Source: Methanoregula sp.
GTDB lineage: Archaea > Halobacteriota > Methanomicrobia > Methanomicrobiales > Methanospirillaceae
Assembly: GCF_028679125.1 (NCBI RefSeq)
Contig: NZ_JAJRCG010000006.1
Location: forward strand, 81,932 to 145,931
Length of the DNA stretch: 64,000 bases
Direction: 5' to 3'
The notes under the pieces are model-generated. The model was not told where the DNA came from and did not search any database. It saw only the letters and a program-made list of their open reading frames with translations. Shown one piece after another: positions 1 to 8,955 of the stretch. Made by a program: the position numbers and the translations under genes. Every line of letters begins with the position of its first letter. Position 1 is the stretch's first letter.

Positions 1-1
1 C

Positions 2-1228
2 GAGTGCGGGGACCTGGTAGACGAGCCGACCGCCGCGATGATGGTGGTCGGCGAGCTGGGCCGGGAGCACGTGAAGATCAAGGGGCTCTGTGCAAAATCC
101 AGCCTCTTCTCTTTTTTCGGGAAGATTATTGACAAGACCGAGCCCCGGGAGTTCGACCGGGCAGATGGCGAGAAGGGGTGGGTGGCCACGATCCTGCTCG
201 GGGACGAGACCGGGACAACACGGCTCGTACTCTGGGACCAGAAAGCAGGTGCGGTGCTGGATGTCGCGGAAGGTGAAATGCTCGAAGTCATCGGGCGCCA
301 CCCGGGGAAGAGCACCAAAGAGATCTATGCCCTTGCGCTGCGAAAAGCCAGCTGCGAGATCCAGTGCGAGATGCGAAAGAATAGTACAGGTCACGGAAGC
401 CTCTCGAACGAACCCGTTGACCTGGATGTTATCCTGGTAGCACGCGGGGAACCCCGCACGTATACCAAAAAGGATGGTTCCAGCGGGGAGATGGTGGATG
501 CCATTATCGGCGATGATGAAGGAACCGCACGGATGGTTGCCTGGGCACCGGAGCTGCTCCTCTCTGTTTCTCCAGGTGCTGCCCTTCACATCACCGGTGC
601 AAAGCTGAACCAGCGCGATGAGGGGCGGAGTTACAGCCTTGACGACAAGAGCACCGTCACCCCCACTGACCAGAGCATCGCCATCCCGTTTACCCCGCTC
701 AATGCCGTCGGCGATCAGGGTATCTATACCGTCCGGGGCAGGGTGAAACTGGTGCAGCAGCCGCGATCATTTACCACGCGGAACGGCACGCCCTCGTGGG
801 TCAGGAACGTGACGATCTCCGATGGCAAAGACGACCAGAAAATTGTTCTCTGGGGAGAGAATGCGCTGGTCCCGCTGGCTGCCGGGGATGCAGTTGAGGT
901 CTATCATGCCACGGCAAAGCCCGGGCGGTTCGGGGATATCGAACTCGCAGTCGGGCGGGGAAGCGCACTGCTGGTGCCAGAGGAGACCGCACAGCCGGTT
1001 CCGGTCGTCTTCTCCGGCACCATCATCCCGGGCCAGGGATGCATATTCATCGATAACGGGAAGGACCGCTACCTGATTGAAGGCAGTTTCCCGGAAGGGA
1101 CCGAAGTTCATGTGAGCGGGATCCTTGCCGGCAGCCGTATCCTTCCGGACTCCGTGCAGCCGGAGGAGATCAGTGCAGAAACCGTACTTGCCCACATCCG
1201 GCAATTCCGGGAGCAGCAGGACTCCTGA
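2..1228 (+). CDS. RPA-like single-stranded DNA-binding protein, 5' end outside the window
   Basis: This protein probably coats single-stranded DNA during replication and repair. The frame is open from base 2, so the gene begins upstream of the window; the ATG pair near base 38 is internal. About 408 residues are visible and contain at least three OB-fold-like blocks, each with the pattern of an approved-strand motif followed by a (G)DE/DD-G-TARMVAW or KIVLWGE stretch, as in archaeal RPA41-type proteins. No zinc-finger Cys cluster is seen in the visible part. It lies just upstream of radA in the same direction, which fits a recombination/repair role. The family is clear; the exact RPA subtype is not. 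Confidence 0.85.
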   Translation, partial: ECGDLVDEPTAAMMVVGELGREHVKIKGLCAKSSLFSFFGKIIDKTEPREFDRADGEKGWVATILLGDETGTTRLVLWDQKAGAVLDVAEGEMLEVIGRHPGKSTKEIYALALRKASCEIQCEMRKNSTGHGSLSNEPVDLDVILVARGEPRTYTKKDGSSGEMVDAIIGDDEGTARMVAWAPELLLSVSPGAALHITGAKLNQRDEGRSYSLDDKSTVTPTDQSIAIPFTPLNAVGDQGIYTVRGRVKLVQQPRSFTTRNGTPSWVRNVTISDGKDDQKIVLWGENALVPLAAGDAVEVYHATAKPGRFGDIELAVGRGSALLVPEETAQPVPVVFSGTIIPGQGCIFIDNGKDRYLIEGSFPEGTEVHVSGILAGSRILPDSVQPEEISAETVLAHIRQFREQQDS

Positions 1229-1309
1229 ACCACACTTTCACCCCGCGCAGTCCGGGGGTTTATATGCCAGTCTTTAACATCTTGTTGTGCCATAGGAGTG
1301 TTACAAGAA

Positions 1310-2287
1310 ATGGCTGAAGGACCATTGGAAATTGAAGATTTACCGGGTGTAGGCCCGAGCACAGCAGAGAAACTCCGGGAAGCCGGTTACCTTTCGGTTG
1401 AGAGCATTGCAACGGCAGCACCTGCCGAGCTCTCGGAGGTCTCAGAGATCTCGGAGGCAGTTGCAAAGAAGATCATCAAGGCTGCCCGCGAAGTGGCGGA
1501 TGTCGGCGGGTTCAAGACCGGGAAAGATATCTTCGAAGCACGCAAGGACATCCGTAAGCTCTCGTTCCGGGTCCCGGAACTGGACACCCTGCTGGGCGGG
1601 GGCCTTGAGACCCAGGCCATTACTGAGATGTACGGTGAATTTGGTTCAGGTAAGAGCCAGATCGTCCACCAGATGGCCGTCAATGTCCAGCTTCCCGAGG
1701 ACCAGGGCGGCCTGAACGGCAGCGTCATCTACATCGATACCGAGAACACGTTCCGTCCCGAGCGTATCGAGCAGATGGTGAACGGTCTCGGGCTTGATGA
1801 CATCCCCGATGTGCAGACGTTCCTCGACAATATCCACATTGCCCGGGCCCACACGTCCGATCACCAGATGCTTTTGATCGACAATTCCCGCGAACTGGCA
1901 ACCGAACTGAAAGCCAGCGACAAGCCGGTCAAGCTTTTTATCATTGACTCGCTCACCGCCCACTTCCGGGCGGAATACGCCGGACGCGGGACCCTTGCCG
2001 CACGGCAGCAGAAACTGAACCGGCACATGCACGAGCTCTTCAAGCTGATCGATGAGCACAATGCCGTAGGCCTCGTCACCAACCAGGTCATGTCCAACCC
2101 TGCCGTGTTCTTCGGCGACCCGACCAAACCCATCGGGGGCAACATTGTCGGGCACACGGCCACCTTCCGGCTCTACCTCAGAAAGAGCAAGGGCGGCAAG
2201 CGTATTGCACGCCTCGTGGACAGCCCGAATCTTCCCGAGGGCGAGGCACCGTTCATTGTAGAAGAGGCTGGTCTCAAACCGTGTTGA
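1310..2287 (+). CDS. radA: DNA repair and recombination protein RadA
   Basis: RadA is the archaeal RecA/Rad51 recombinase that forms filaments on single-stranded DNA and catalyses strand exchange. The 325-residue product has an N-terminal helix-hairpin-helix domain ([18 protein letters not shown], residues about 9-27), a Walker A motif GEFGSGKSQ near residue 109, and a hydrophobic Walker B strand LFIIDS near residue 208; the length is normal for archaeal RadA. ATG 1310 is preferred over the in-frame GTG 1298 because an AGGAG at 1294-1298 precedes it. The stop overlaps the start of the next gene, so the two are co-transcribed. Confidence 0.97.
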   Translation: MAEGPLEIEDLPGVGPSTAEKLREAGYLSVESIATAAPAELSEVSEISEAVAKKIIKAAREVADVGGFKTGKDIFEARKDIRKLSFRVPELDTLLGGGLETQAITEMYGEFGSGKSQIVHQMAVNVQLPEDQGGLNGSVIYIDTENTFRPERIEQMVNGLGLDDIPDVQTFLDNIHIARAHTSDHQMLLIDNSRELATELKASDKPVKLFIIDSLTAHFRAEYAGRGTLAARQQKLNRHMHELFKLIDEHNAVGLVTNQVMSNPAVFFGDPTKPIGGNIVGHTATFRLYLRKSKGGKRIARLVDSPNLPEGEAPFIVEEAGLKPC

Positions 2288-2979
2288 AAGCACTCATCAC
2301 TGATATCGACGGGACGCTCACCAGTCCCGACCGCAGGATACATACCGGCGCCATCGAGACCATCCGGTCACTGGTTGACCAGGGTGTCATCGTAGTACTG
2401 GCAAGCGGGAACACATCCTGCTTCATGGAATCGCTCTCTAAAATGATCGGGACGCAGGGGTCATTCATCGGAGAGAACGGGGGAGTGTACCGGACCGGAT
2501 ACGCCGGCCCCCTCCGGATCACCGGGAACCAGACCGTGTGCCTGCGGGCACTCGAAGCCGTGCAGGCACATTACCGTATGCAGGGAAAGGAACTGGAACT
2601 CTTCAGCCCCACATACCGGTTTTCCGACCTCGCCTTTGCACGGACCGTCCCGGTTGAAGAGGTGAGAACCATACTCAGGGACCACCCGGTACAGGTGATC
2701 GATACCGGGTTTGCCATCCACCTCCAGACACCCGGCATCAACAAAGGAACCACGCTCGCCCTCCTTGCAGAAACACTCGGTCTCCATCCCGCAGATTTCC
2801 TGGCAATCGGCGATTCCGTCAATGACATCCAGATGATCGAAGCAGCCGGAATAGGTATTGCGGTTGCCAACGGGCATCCCGATACCAGGGCAGCAGCAGA
2901 TTATATTACAGAAAAGACGTACGGAAACGGATTTGTTGAAGGGGTAAAAAAGTATTCTTCTTATTTCCGCGCAAGGTAG
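2281..2979 (+). CDS. Archaeal-type phosphoglycolate phosphatase (HAD superfamily)
   Basis: This is a HAD hydrolase of the archaeal phosphoglycolate phosphatase/sucrose-phosphatase-like class, expected to hydrolyse 2-phosphoglycolate or a related small phosphate ester. HAD motif I appears as ITDIDGTLT at residues 6-14, motif II as VLASGN near residue 39, and motif IV as [10 protein letters not shown] near residue 178, separated by a C2-type cap. The 232-residue length fits the family. The likely start is GTG 2281, which overlaps the radA stop (TTG 2284 is an alternative). The 3' end overlaps the convergent PRC-barrel gene by 19 bases. Confidence 0.88.
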   Translation: MLKALITDIDGTLTSPDRRIHTGAIETIRSLVDQGVIVVLASGNTSCFMESLSKMIGTQGSFIGENGGVYRTGYAGPLRITGNQTVCLRALEAVQAHYRMQGKELELFSPTYRFSDLAFARTVPVEEVRTILRDHPVQVIDTGFAIHLQTPGINKGTTLALLAETLGLHPADFLAIGDSVNDIQMIEAAGIGIAVANGHPDTRAAADYITEKTYGNGFVEGVKKYSSYFRAR

Positions 2980-3215
2980 CGGTCAACGACAATATAGTCC
3001 TTGATATCCTTGACTGCCTCGAACGGTATGAGCAGCAGGTTGTCGTCCTCAAGAGTGTATCCGTCCGTTGAGAATGACTGGTCCGGGTGGACGAGCATCT
3101 CCTGCACCTGGCCGGAATCGAAATCAACGCGGAGGTTCTTCAGGGTTCCGATGAGCTTTCCGTCATTCGTCATGATCTTTTTTCTTGAGAGGCTGCGGGC
3201 AAATACACGAGTCAT
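2961..3215 (-). CDS. PRC-barrel domain protein
   Basis: This small 84-residue protein has the PRC-barrel signature: a basic N-terminus (FARSLSRKKIMTNDGKLIGTLKNLRVD) followed by the acidic strand DNLLLIPFEAVKDIKDYIVVD. Such single-domain proteins are widespread in methanogens and are thought to bind RNA or partner proteins, as the RimM barrel does; the specific role is unknown. The gene is convergent with the phosphoglycolate phosphatase gene, and their 3' ends overlap. ATG 3215 is followed by an AT-rich leader containing a TATA-like TATAAATATTTAAATT stretch at about 3230-3245. Confidence 0.85.
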   Translation of the reverse strand: MTRVFARSLSRKKIMTNDGKLIGTLKNLRVDFDSGQVQEMLVHPDQSFSTDGYTLEDDNLLLIPFEAVKDIKDYIVVDRYLARK

Positions 3216-3299
3216 GAAAAAATTGACGATGTATAAATATTTAAATTGTTCTGAATTGACGGCAAAAAAGAGGTTTTCAGATTTCGTGCAAAAATGAGG

Positions 3300-3509
3300 T
3301 TATTTGAACAGTTCTGCGGCCATTTTGACATCGACCCCCCGGAGGGTCTTCCTGCCGGCATGGTCCGACATCTTCTTGGCTTCCTTTGCAAGGAGTATCC
3401 CGTACTCTTCCATCATGCCGGCAAGGGCTTCGGTGGCATCGGCACTGACACGCTCGGCACCGGCTTTCTTGATGATCCGTTCAACTGCTGCCTGTGATAA
3501 TTCCGACAT
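3300..3509 (-). CDS. Archaeal histone (HMf/HFX family)
   Basis: This is a chromatin protein that wraps DNA as dimers or longer multimers. The 69-residue product has the single histone fold: a short helix (LSQAAVERIIKKAGAERVSADAT), a long central helix (ALAGMMEEYGILLAKEAKKMSDHAG) and the conserved R-K-T-L/x-D-V-x-x-A motif as RKTLRGVDVKMAAELFK. The C-terminus ends directly after the third helix, with no tail. It stands alone between two short intergenic regions. The family assignment is very secure. Confidence 0.96.
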   Translation of the reverse strand: MSELSQAAVERIIKKAGAERVSADATEALAGMMEEYGILLAKEAKKMSDHAGRKTLRGVDVKMAAELFK

Positions 3510-3563
3510 AAAACATTGATTCCTCCCATAACATTTGGCGCAGGATATCTAAAAGTATTGGAT

Positions 3564-4442
3564 TTAGAGCGAGGGAAAGACCCGGATGATATCCGACTGG
3601 GTGATGATCCCGACCGGTTTTCCCTCCTCGATAACGATCAGCCGCCCGATCTCCCGCTCCTTGAACCGGTTGATGACCTCGAACAACTTGATGTGAGAGG
3701 AGGCCTCGACAACATCCGGGGTCATGCATACCGAGACGCTGGTGGAGAGCGGCAGTTCTTTTTCTATCGCCTTGGCAATATCGCTCATCGTGATAATACC
3801 GGAGAGTTTCCCGTTGTCGATCACCGGGGCACCATGGATGTGGTTGTGGTTGAAGAGGATGAGAGCCTCTTTGAGGGTGTCAGTGGTCTTCAGGGTCTTT
3901 AACGGGGTGGTCATATAGTGCTTGATCGATTTCTTGGGGAGGGAGATGATCTCGGAGGTGGCGATGAGAAGGGCCTGCTTTGCCTCATCCTTGCCAAAGA
4001 TCTCGCCGCGGATCAGCAGCCTGTTGACCGGTGTCGGCCCGATGGTAACCTGGTCGCCGATCTCGAAGAGCTTGGCACTCCCGACCAGCTTGATCATCGC
4101 ATGGCAGATGTCCGGGTGGCAGAGCGTGGTGAAATCAACTTCCTGGACATTGACCCCCCGGATGTCCTCCCCGTTCCGGCTGATCTTCACATCATAGTCG
4201 CCTTCGGCCAGGCTCAGGTTGAGTTCCCGGTACGCGATTGCCGTTGGGATGTAACCGCCTTTTGGACCGGGGACGCCATCCACAAGACCTACCGCCTTCA
4301 GGGCCTGCATCTGGTTGCGCACCGTCCCGGGGTTGCGCTGGATCATGTCGGCAATCTCCTCACCCTTGATGGAGTGCGACTGCTGGTGGTAGAGGGTGAT
4401 GAGGGTGATGAGGATATCCTTCTGGATAAGGGACAGGTCCAT
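3564..4442 (-). CDS. HTH domain plus tandem CBS-pair transcriptional regulator
   Basis: This is a predicted DNA-binding regulator that senses a ligand through a CBS pair. ATG 4442 gives 292 residues: an N-terminal winged helix (IQKDILITLITLYHQQSHSIKGEEIADMIQRNPGTVRNQMQALKAVGLV, residues 5-54), a middle domain, then two CBS repeats from about residue 170 (HYMTTPLKTLKTTDTLKEALILFNHNHIHGAPVID and VCMTPDVV...REIGRLIVIEEGKPVGIITQSDIIRVF). CBS pairs commonly bind adenosyl nucleotides; the ligand here is unknown. The longer upstream reading frame runs into the divergent GTPase gene and is rejected. Only 50 bases separate the two divergent starts. Confidence 0.87.
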   Translation of the reverse strand: MDLSLIQKDILITLITLYHQQSHSIKGEEIADMIQRNPGTVRNQMQALKAVGLVDGVPGPKGGYIPTAIAYRELNLSLAEGDYDVKISRNGEDIRGVNVQEVDFTTLCHPDICHAMIKLVGSAKLFEIGDQVTIGPTPVNRLLIRGEIFGKDEAKQALLIATSEIISLPKKSIKHYMTTPLKTLKTTDTLKEALILFNHNHIHGAPVIDNGKLSGIITMSDIAKAIEKELPLSTSVSVCMTPDVVEASSHIKLFEVINRFKEREIGRLIVIEEGKPVGIITQSDIIRVFPSL

Positions 4443-4492
4443 AACGATAAACCGTTTGACGTTCCATAAATAAATAGATAGGCAGGCAGTTT

Positions 4493-5575
4493 GTGGAATT
4501 CGAGAAGATGCCAACGGTGCCAACTGCGGATGAGATCCTTGACCGGAGTTTCCGCCGTGCGGCAAAGAAGATGAAGGAGAAGGACAACAAGGAGCGGGCG
4601 AACGAGGAGTTCGTCCGGGCGGTGGGGGCCGCAGTCCACGACCGGCTGGTGTATATCATCCGCGGGTTCCCCGAATTTGACAAGATCTCCCCGTTCTACC
4701 GCGAGATGACCGACATCCTCTTCGGCGTTGAGAAGATCAAGCAGTCCCTTGGCGCGGTGGGCTGGGCAGCAAAGCACACGAAGATGGTCGGCAACCAGAT
4801 CGCATTCCAGTCCCGCAAGTCCGAGGAGACCCTGGTCCTCAGGAAGCGGGCGGTGGCGCGGCTCGCTTCCATGGTCCACCAGATCAACAAGGACCTGCTC
4901 TTCCTCAATGAAGTGAGGAACGTCCTGCGGAAACTCCCCAATGTGGAGGAAGCGTTCACCATCGTCATCGCAGGCTACCCGAACGTGGGGAAGTCCTCGT
5001 TCATCCGCAGGGTCTCATCCGCCGACCCGGAAGTGGCATCGTACCCGTTCACCACGAAAGGGATCATCGTGGGACACCGGGAGATGGGACGCGAGCGGAT
5101 CCAGTTCGTGGACACGCCCGGCATCCTCGACCGCCCGGCAGATGAGCGCAACCCGATCGAGAAGCAGGCGCTCTCCGCGATGATGAACGTGGCCAATGTC
5201 ATCCTCTTCATCATCGATCCCTCAGAGCACTGCGGGTACCCGATGGAGGTGCAGCTCCGCCTTCTTGAGGAAGTAAAAGGCATGGTCAATGTCCCGGTCA
5301 TCATCGTCGCGAACAAGTCGGACCTCGTCACCGCTGATGGATACGCCACGATGTCAACCGCGGACGGGACGGGCGTTGATGCGGTGCTCGAAGAGATCCT
5401 TACCCACAAACCGGCACCGGAGGTAAGGACCCGGGCGGTGGATATCCGCTCGTCCCTCCCGCAGGAAGCCGAGGACATCGTGGCATTCGATGGGTTTATC
5501 GAGGATGAGGACGGCGTGCGGAAACCAAAGCCCAAAAAGGCCAGGAAACCCCGGACAAAGCCGGTGAATTCCTGA
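4493..5575 (+). CDS. Nog1-like GTPase (ribosome assembly)
   Basis: This is an archaeal relative of the eukaryotic nucleolar GTPase Nog1, expected to act in large-subunit ribosome assembly. An N-terminal helical Nog1 region covers residues 1-155. The GTPase core follows: G1 GYPNVGKSS near 161-169, G2 YPFTTKGI, G3 DTPGILDRP near 207, and G4 NKSD near 274. The C-terminus is a Lys/Arg/Pro-rich tail (KPKPKKARKPRTKP), which would suit rRNA contact. The start is the GTG at 4493. It is divergent from the HTH-CBS regulator and the upstream stretch TAAATAAATAGATA holds the promoter. Confidence 0.9.
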   Translation: MEFEKMPTVPTADEILDRSFRRAAKKMKEKDNKERANEEFVRAVGAAVHDRLVYIIRGFPEFDKISPFYREMTDILFGVEKIKQSLGAVGWAAKHTKMVGNQIAFQSRKSEETLVLRKRAVARLASMVHQINKDLLFLNEVRNVLRKLPNVEEAFTIVIAGYPNVGKSSFIRRVSSADPEVASYPFTTKGIIVGHREMGRERIQFVDTPGILDRPADERNPIEKQALSAMMNVANVILFIIDPSEHCGYPMEVQLRLLEEVKGMVNVPVIIVANKSDLVTADGYATMSTADGTGVDAVLEEILTHKPAPEVRTRAVDIRSSLPQEAEDIVAFDGFIEDEDGVRKPKPKKARKPRTKPVNS

Positions 5576-6213
5576 AAAGTCCGCGAGGGTAAGATCCTTT
5601 TTTTCGGGATACCAGATTCCCCATTTTACGCCACTTTATTCCCCGTTGGGGGAGAGGCGCACGTGCGATGCCGCCGGAACAGGCACTGCCGCGTCACCAT
5701 GGACGACAATGCCCCGACAGCGGGGACGAAGCCCCAGGGGTGCATCAGCAGAGGCTGAACGAGATGATCGCGATTGTCTGCCGGGAACATGCTACTTCCC
5801 TGAAATACCCAAGTACACCGTCAGACCCCCCTCACCCATCCAGCCATCATATTCGCTCCCCTGCTCCTCTTTTTCTGTCGTGAAAATGCAAAGCCATTGC
5901 AGGATTTGCGGGCCCTGACCCTGATCCTAATGGGGGGGTCGGGCGGTGTACTTCATGGGTAACCGGACGTTCGGTTCACCAAACCGGTGCGGCAGATGAG
6001 ATGCCGGTGCATGAAAATAACGTCGCAGGAAAAATGTTCCAGATGGCCCGGCGCACCATAGGACCGTACTCGTGCGACCATTGAAGTACACCGCCCAACC
6101 CCCCAACCCGACCACCAAAGATTTATACGACCCTTAAAATAATCTGAACCTAATCCATATGTCCCGGTCTTCCCAGGGGAACGACCGGGCAGGAGACCGG
6201 AGGGAAGAGACTC
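5576..6213. other. Intergenic region with C-run repeat boxes; no convincing gene
   Basis: This stretch of about 640 bases holds no reading frame with protein-like composition on either strand. From 5640 to 5800 it is GC-rich with several complementary GGGG/CCCC runs, so a structured RNA is conceivable, but no known RNA family could be recognised. From 5811 to 6115 it carries three copies of a box of the form AAGTACACCG..(A)CCCCCC, listed separately. The last 40 bases contain the promoter and an AGGAGACCGGAGGG ribosome-binding stretch for the next gene. Confidence 0.5.
5811..6115. repeat. Three AAGTACACCG-C-run boxes, two forming an inverted repeat
   Basis: Box A (5811-5832) and box C (6081-6104) read AAGTACACCG followed by a run of C; box B (5932-5954) is on the other strand. 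Boxes B and C form an inverted repeat that matches at about 22 of 23 positions with roughly 127 bases between the arms. A related inverted pair is found at 30904-31033. Such an arrangement could be terminal repeats of a small non-autonomous element or protein-binding sites; the sequence alone does not decide. Confidence 0.6.
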
Positions 6214-6717
6214 GTGGCCCATTTTAACCAGAGACCCGGAACAAAGAGTGCCGTCCATCACCTGAAAAAACCATTCCCGGACCTAGCAGCATTCAGTGCG
6301 GTGGTCCAATCGCTTGTCATGGACAACCCGCTTGGCTGCACATCGTACTTTCACGGCAGGAAGAACCACCCGCCGTTCGAGAAGGTCCGAGAGATGTATA
6401 CCGCGAAGTTCCTGTACGAGAATACGGACGGGAAGCGGACCGGCGCCGGGCAGGAGACGTACAATTCCGCTGAGGGATACGAGTACGGCATCGCTGCCAT
6501 CCTTTCTCATATCGCGAATTTTAACGCCCACGGGGGAAAGGCCCGGCATATCCCCGCAGTCGACCTCTTCTCGGTGATCCTGAAATGCCATGACCCGGAT
6601 GGGGAACTGTATTTTATTGCTATCTCCCGGGACCGGGTGACCGTGGCATCGTATAATGATGATGGGATCCGGAGAAGGGTCGAGTGGTGGACGGAGGGGG
6701 TACCGGGGTTGGAGTGA
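6214..6717 (+). CDS. Conserved-looking hypothetical protein, 167 residues
   Basis: No family could be named. The product is soluble, rich in His and aromatic residues, and has a mixed alpha/beta appearance (NPLGCTSYFHGRKNHPPFEKVREMYTAKF; LYFIAISRDRVTVASYNDDGI). The pattern 'strand-turn-Ser-Arg-Asp-Arg-Val-Thr-Val-Ala-Ser-Tyr-Asn-Asp-Asp' near residue 140 looks like a beta-hairpin core. The start is GTG 6214, supported by the purine-rich AGGAGACCGGAGGG 13-27 bases upstream. It stands alone, with the repeat-bearing intergenic region before it and the AT-rich cassette after it. Confidence 0.7.
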   Translation: MAHFNQRPGTKSAVHHLKKPFPDLAAFSAVVQSLVMDNPLGCTSYFHGRKNHPPFEKVREMYTAKFLYENTDGKRTGAGQETYNSAEGYEYGIAAILSHIANFNAHGGKARHIPAVDLFSVILKCHDPDGELYFIAISRDRVTVASYNDDGIRRRVEWWTEGVPGLE

Positions 6718-7137
6718 GGGGGGCCCACAGGTAATGATCGCCCCCCTTACGCCAGCCCTGCCCCAGCTAGGGGCGGGGGCGCAGGCGATTCTTCTGTATT
6801 ACCGTACGGGACATCCCTCAGAACAGTGGAACCGATAATACGACGTAATCGCGGCTAGGGGTGCGCAAAAGTGCGTGATAGGTACGGGGGCAGGGGAATT
6901 TCTGATGACTCAGTGAACCGGACAAAAAGATTATCTTCATAATGAGTAATAGTATGAAAACTGGTCATCTCCAATACATTTTATGTGAACACCCAATCAG
7001 TAATCAGGACACCACGCAATGATTTTTCAGTTTTTTAAGGCAATACCGATACTGATTTATAATATTATAAAAGTATATTCACGTATACAAGTCGTATTTT
7101 CCCATTGGAACTCACCTGATAGGGGACACTGTAGAAT
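6718..7137. promoter_or_regulatory. Intergenic region with promoter of the AT-rich cassette
   Basis: The first 130 bases are GC-rich and include complementary GGGGGG/CCCCCC runs at 6719-6747 that could end the upstream transcript. From about 6910 the base composition turns clearly AT-rich and stays so to about 8930. A strong archaeal TATA-like stretch (TTTATAATATTATAAAAG) lies at 7055-7072, upstream of the first cassette gene. The composition switch suggests an insertion boundary near 6900. Confidence 0.55.
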
Positions 7138-7872
7138 ATGAAATACAAGAATCCTCCCATCGTAGAAGCGATCTGTGAATTCCGGTTTTCCAAAGAAACA
7201 AAATGGGATCTGACCATTCCGGGATCTGTATACGAGAAAGTAAAGGATCAGTTCCCCAACAAAGAAAACCGGTTGGAACAGGAGGTGATCCTGAAGGCTG
7301 GTGAGACCGGGGTCAACCAGGATCTAGTTGCATCACAAAAAGCGCTTATGCTCTCTTCTGATCGTTCATCTTTGATTCAGGTTGGCCAACACCTTCTCTC
7401 GATCAATCACTTGAAGCCTTATGTCGGTTGGGAATCATTCAAGCCAAAAATCCAGATGGCATATGATACACTTAGTGAAATAACGGAGATTAATGGTATA
7501 GATCGAATGGCATTGGTGTATATTGACAGGATTGAAATTCCTGGCAACAGGATCCATATGGAGGATTATTTTAAATTTTATCCTCATCTGGGAGCCGAAT
7601 TGCCTCAAGATCATAATAGTTTCATGGTGGGGGTTCAATTACCCTATCATAATAACCGGGATTTCTGCAAGCTCCAGTTGACCTCTGCAATGGCGACAAA
7701 AAAAGATCATGTCGCTTTTCTCATGACAACGGAATATTCTCTTGCGAAGAAAAATGCCATTCCTTCCGATAAGGCACTAGAATGGATGGAAGCTGCACAT
7801 GCCATAATAAGGCAATTATTCAAAGGATGTATCACGGAAAAGCTTGAGGATATTTTTGTGAGGCTTGATTAA
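7138..7872 (+). CDS. TIGR04255 family protein
   Basis: The N-terminus KNPPIVEAICEFRFSKETKWD matches the hallmark of the TIGR04255 family (NPPI-x-EA-x-x-E-F-R-F), whose function is not established. The 244-residue length is normal. A central alternating-hydrophobic region (EINGIDRMALVYIDRIEIPG) and C-terminal VQLPYHNNRDFCKLQLTSAM also fit. It is the first gene of a tight three-gene cassette; its TAA overlaps the next ATG as TAATG. The DNA is markedly AT-rich compared with the rest of the window, a sign of transfer. A role in conflict or stress is only an inference from the HEPN partner. Confidence 0.82.
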   Translation: MKYKNPPIVEAICEFRFSKETKWDLTIPGSVYEKVKDQFPNKENRLEQEVILKAGETGVNQDLVASQKALMLSSDRSSLIQVGQHLLSINHLKPYVGWESFKPKIQMAYDTLSEITEINGIDRMALVYIDRIEIPGNRIHMEDYFKFYPHLGAELPQDHNSFMVGVQLPYHNNRDFCKLQLTSAMATKKDHVAFLMTTEYSLAKKNAIPSDKALEWMEAAHAIIRQLFKGCITEKLEDIFVRLD

Positions 7873-8426
7873 TGACAGAATATCCAGTTATCGGGTTCTA
7901 TGGAAATTACCGGCCAACAAGAACATTCGATAACATTCCCTTTGAAGATCCAGAGACTTGGCGGGCACGATTATACGGCCACATAGACTTCCGGCTCCAG
8001 AATACATTTGTGGAATCCAGTCTGTCTGAGTTCATTTTTAATTTCAAGGATATTGTAGGTAATACCATCAATGCTGCAACGATTGAACAGTCTTTACTCT
8101 ATTTACAACATTATCTTGGATTCCGGTTCTCACACCCGGGAGAGGTTATCGATTATCTCCAGAAACACCGTGGGATTTATGATTTAACTCTTTACGCTTG
8201 TACTCTCACTGAAGAGGAATTTGGATCTCGGGCTCAAATCTCTCTTGAATTGTATAAAGATCCGGAAATAGATGATCAATACTTGACCATTTATGTCAGG
8301 CAAAACGAGTACGAGCCGGATATAATTAAAAAAATTGATGCGATCTGCAAGGAGTATGCATCAGCGATGACTGGGGAAGAAGGATATATCCTTGTTACAA
8401 CTGATTTTCATCCCCCATTGGAGTAA
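7872..8426 (+). CDS. Unknown protein, middle gene of the TIGR04255-HEPN cassette
   Basis: No domain was recognised in these 184 residues. The product is acidic and soluble, with a central region (IVGNTINAATIEQSLLYLQHYLGFRFSHPGEVIDYLQKHRGIYDLTLYACTL, residues about 56-107) that reads as helices followed by a strand. The ATG overlaps the stop of the TIGR04255 gene, and the following HEPN gene begins 3 bases after this stop, so the three proteins are translationally linked and likely act together. Base composition is AT-rich as in its neighbours. Confidence 0.78.
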   Translation: MTEYPVIGFYGNYRPTRTFDNIPFEDPETWRARLYGHIDFRLQNTFVESSLSEFIFNFKDIVGNTINAATIEQSLLYLQHYLGFRFSHPGEVIDYLQKHRGIYDLTLYACTLTEEEFGSRAQISLELYKDPEIDDQYLTIYVRQNEYEPDIIKKIDAICKEYASAMTGEEGYILVTTDFHPPLE

Positions 8427-8429
8427 TGA

Positions 8430-8804
8430 ATGGTATTTGTATGGTCAGAATTCCTTGACATCGCACGATTTCTTCACATTCAAGGAAAATGTAATTCGAT
8501 GCCCCAAGAGGCAGCATTTCGCTGCGCAATAAGCAGGGCATACTATGCTGCATTTTGTCACTCTCGATGCTATGCAGCGGCAAGACTTCAATATATTCCT
8601 CAGGGTAATGAAAAAGATCACTCACTGTTAAGAGTGCATCTCTTTCGTCGTGGACTCCAGACAGAATCTTTGAAGTTGGATCAGTTGAGGCAATGGAGAA
8701 ATAATTGTGACTATGAAGATCCCGCATATGCAGCAACGGAGACAACCGTCGACGAAGCGATTACAAAAGCAGATAAAATCGTATCATCACTTCAATTACC
8801 ATAA
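8430..8804 (+). CDS. HEPN-like domain protein
   Basis: The 124-residue protein has the two-helix pattern of HEPN proteins: an early RAYYAAFCHSRCYAA helix (residues about 31-45) and a late LDQLRQWRNNCDYED motif (residues about 83-97). The R-N-x-x-D-Y form resembles the Rx4-6H/RNxxDY active-site region of minimal HEPN domains, some of which are RNases or AMPylation targets in toxin-antitoxin pairs. Here no classical catalytic His follows the Arg, so nuclease activity is uncertain. It is the last gene of the AT-rich cassette, three bases after the middle gene, and no nucleotidyltransferase antitoxin is adjacent. Confidence 0.72.
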   Translation: MVFVWSEFLDIARFLHIQGKCNSMPQEAAFRCAISRAYYAAFCHSRCYAAARLQYIPQGNEKDHSLLRVHLFRRGLQTESLKLDQLRQWRNNCDYEDPAYAATETTVDEAITKADKIVSSLQLP

Positions 8805-8955
8805 CTACCAATCACATGTCATTCAACGAAGTCAATACTATATGCATGCATTAAACAGTATAATACATCTTGTTTTTTCTATAAGACTTTGATAATATCA
8901 TTATCCCATATACTCTACCAGATTCCCAAATCAAGGGAAGAAAGTCAGGGGCTAC

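Noticed and set aside
5640..5800. GC-rich stretch as a structured RNA (SRP RNA, RNase P or H/ACA RNA)
   Set aside because: Complementary G/C runs are present, but none of the conserved motifs of these RNAs could be found; only a covariance search could support it.
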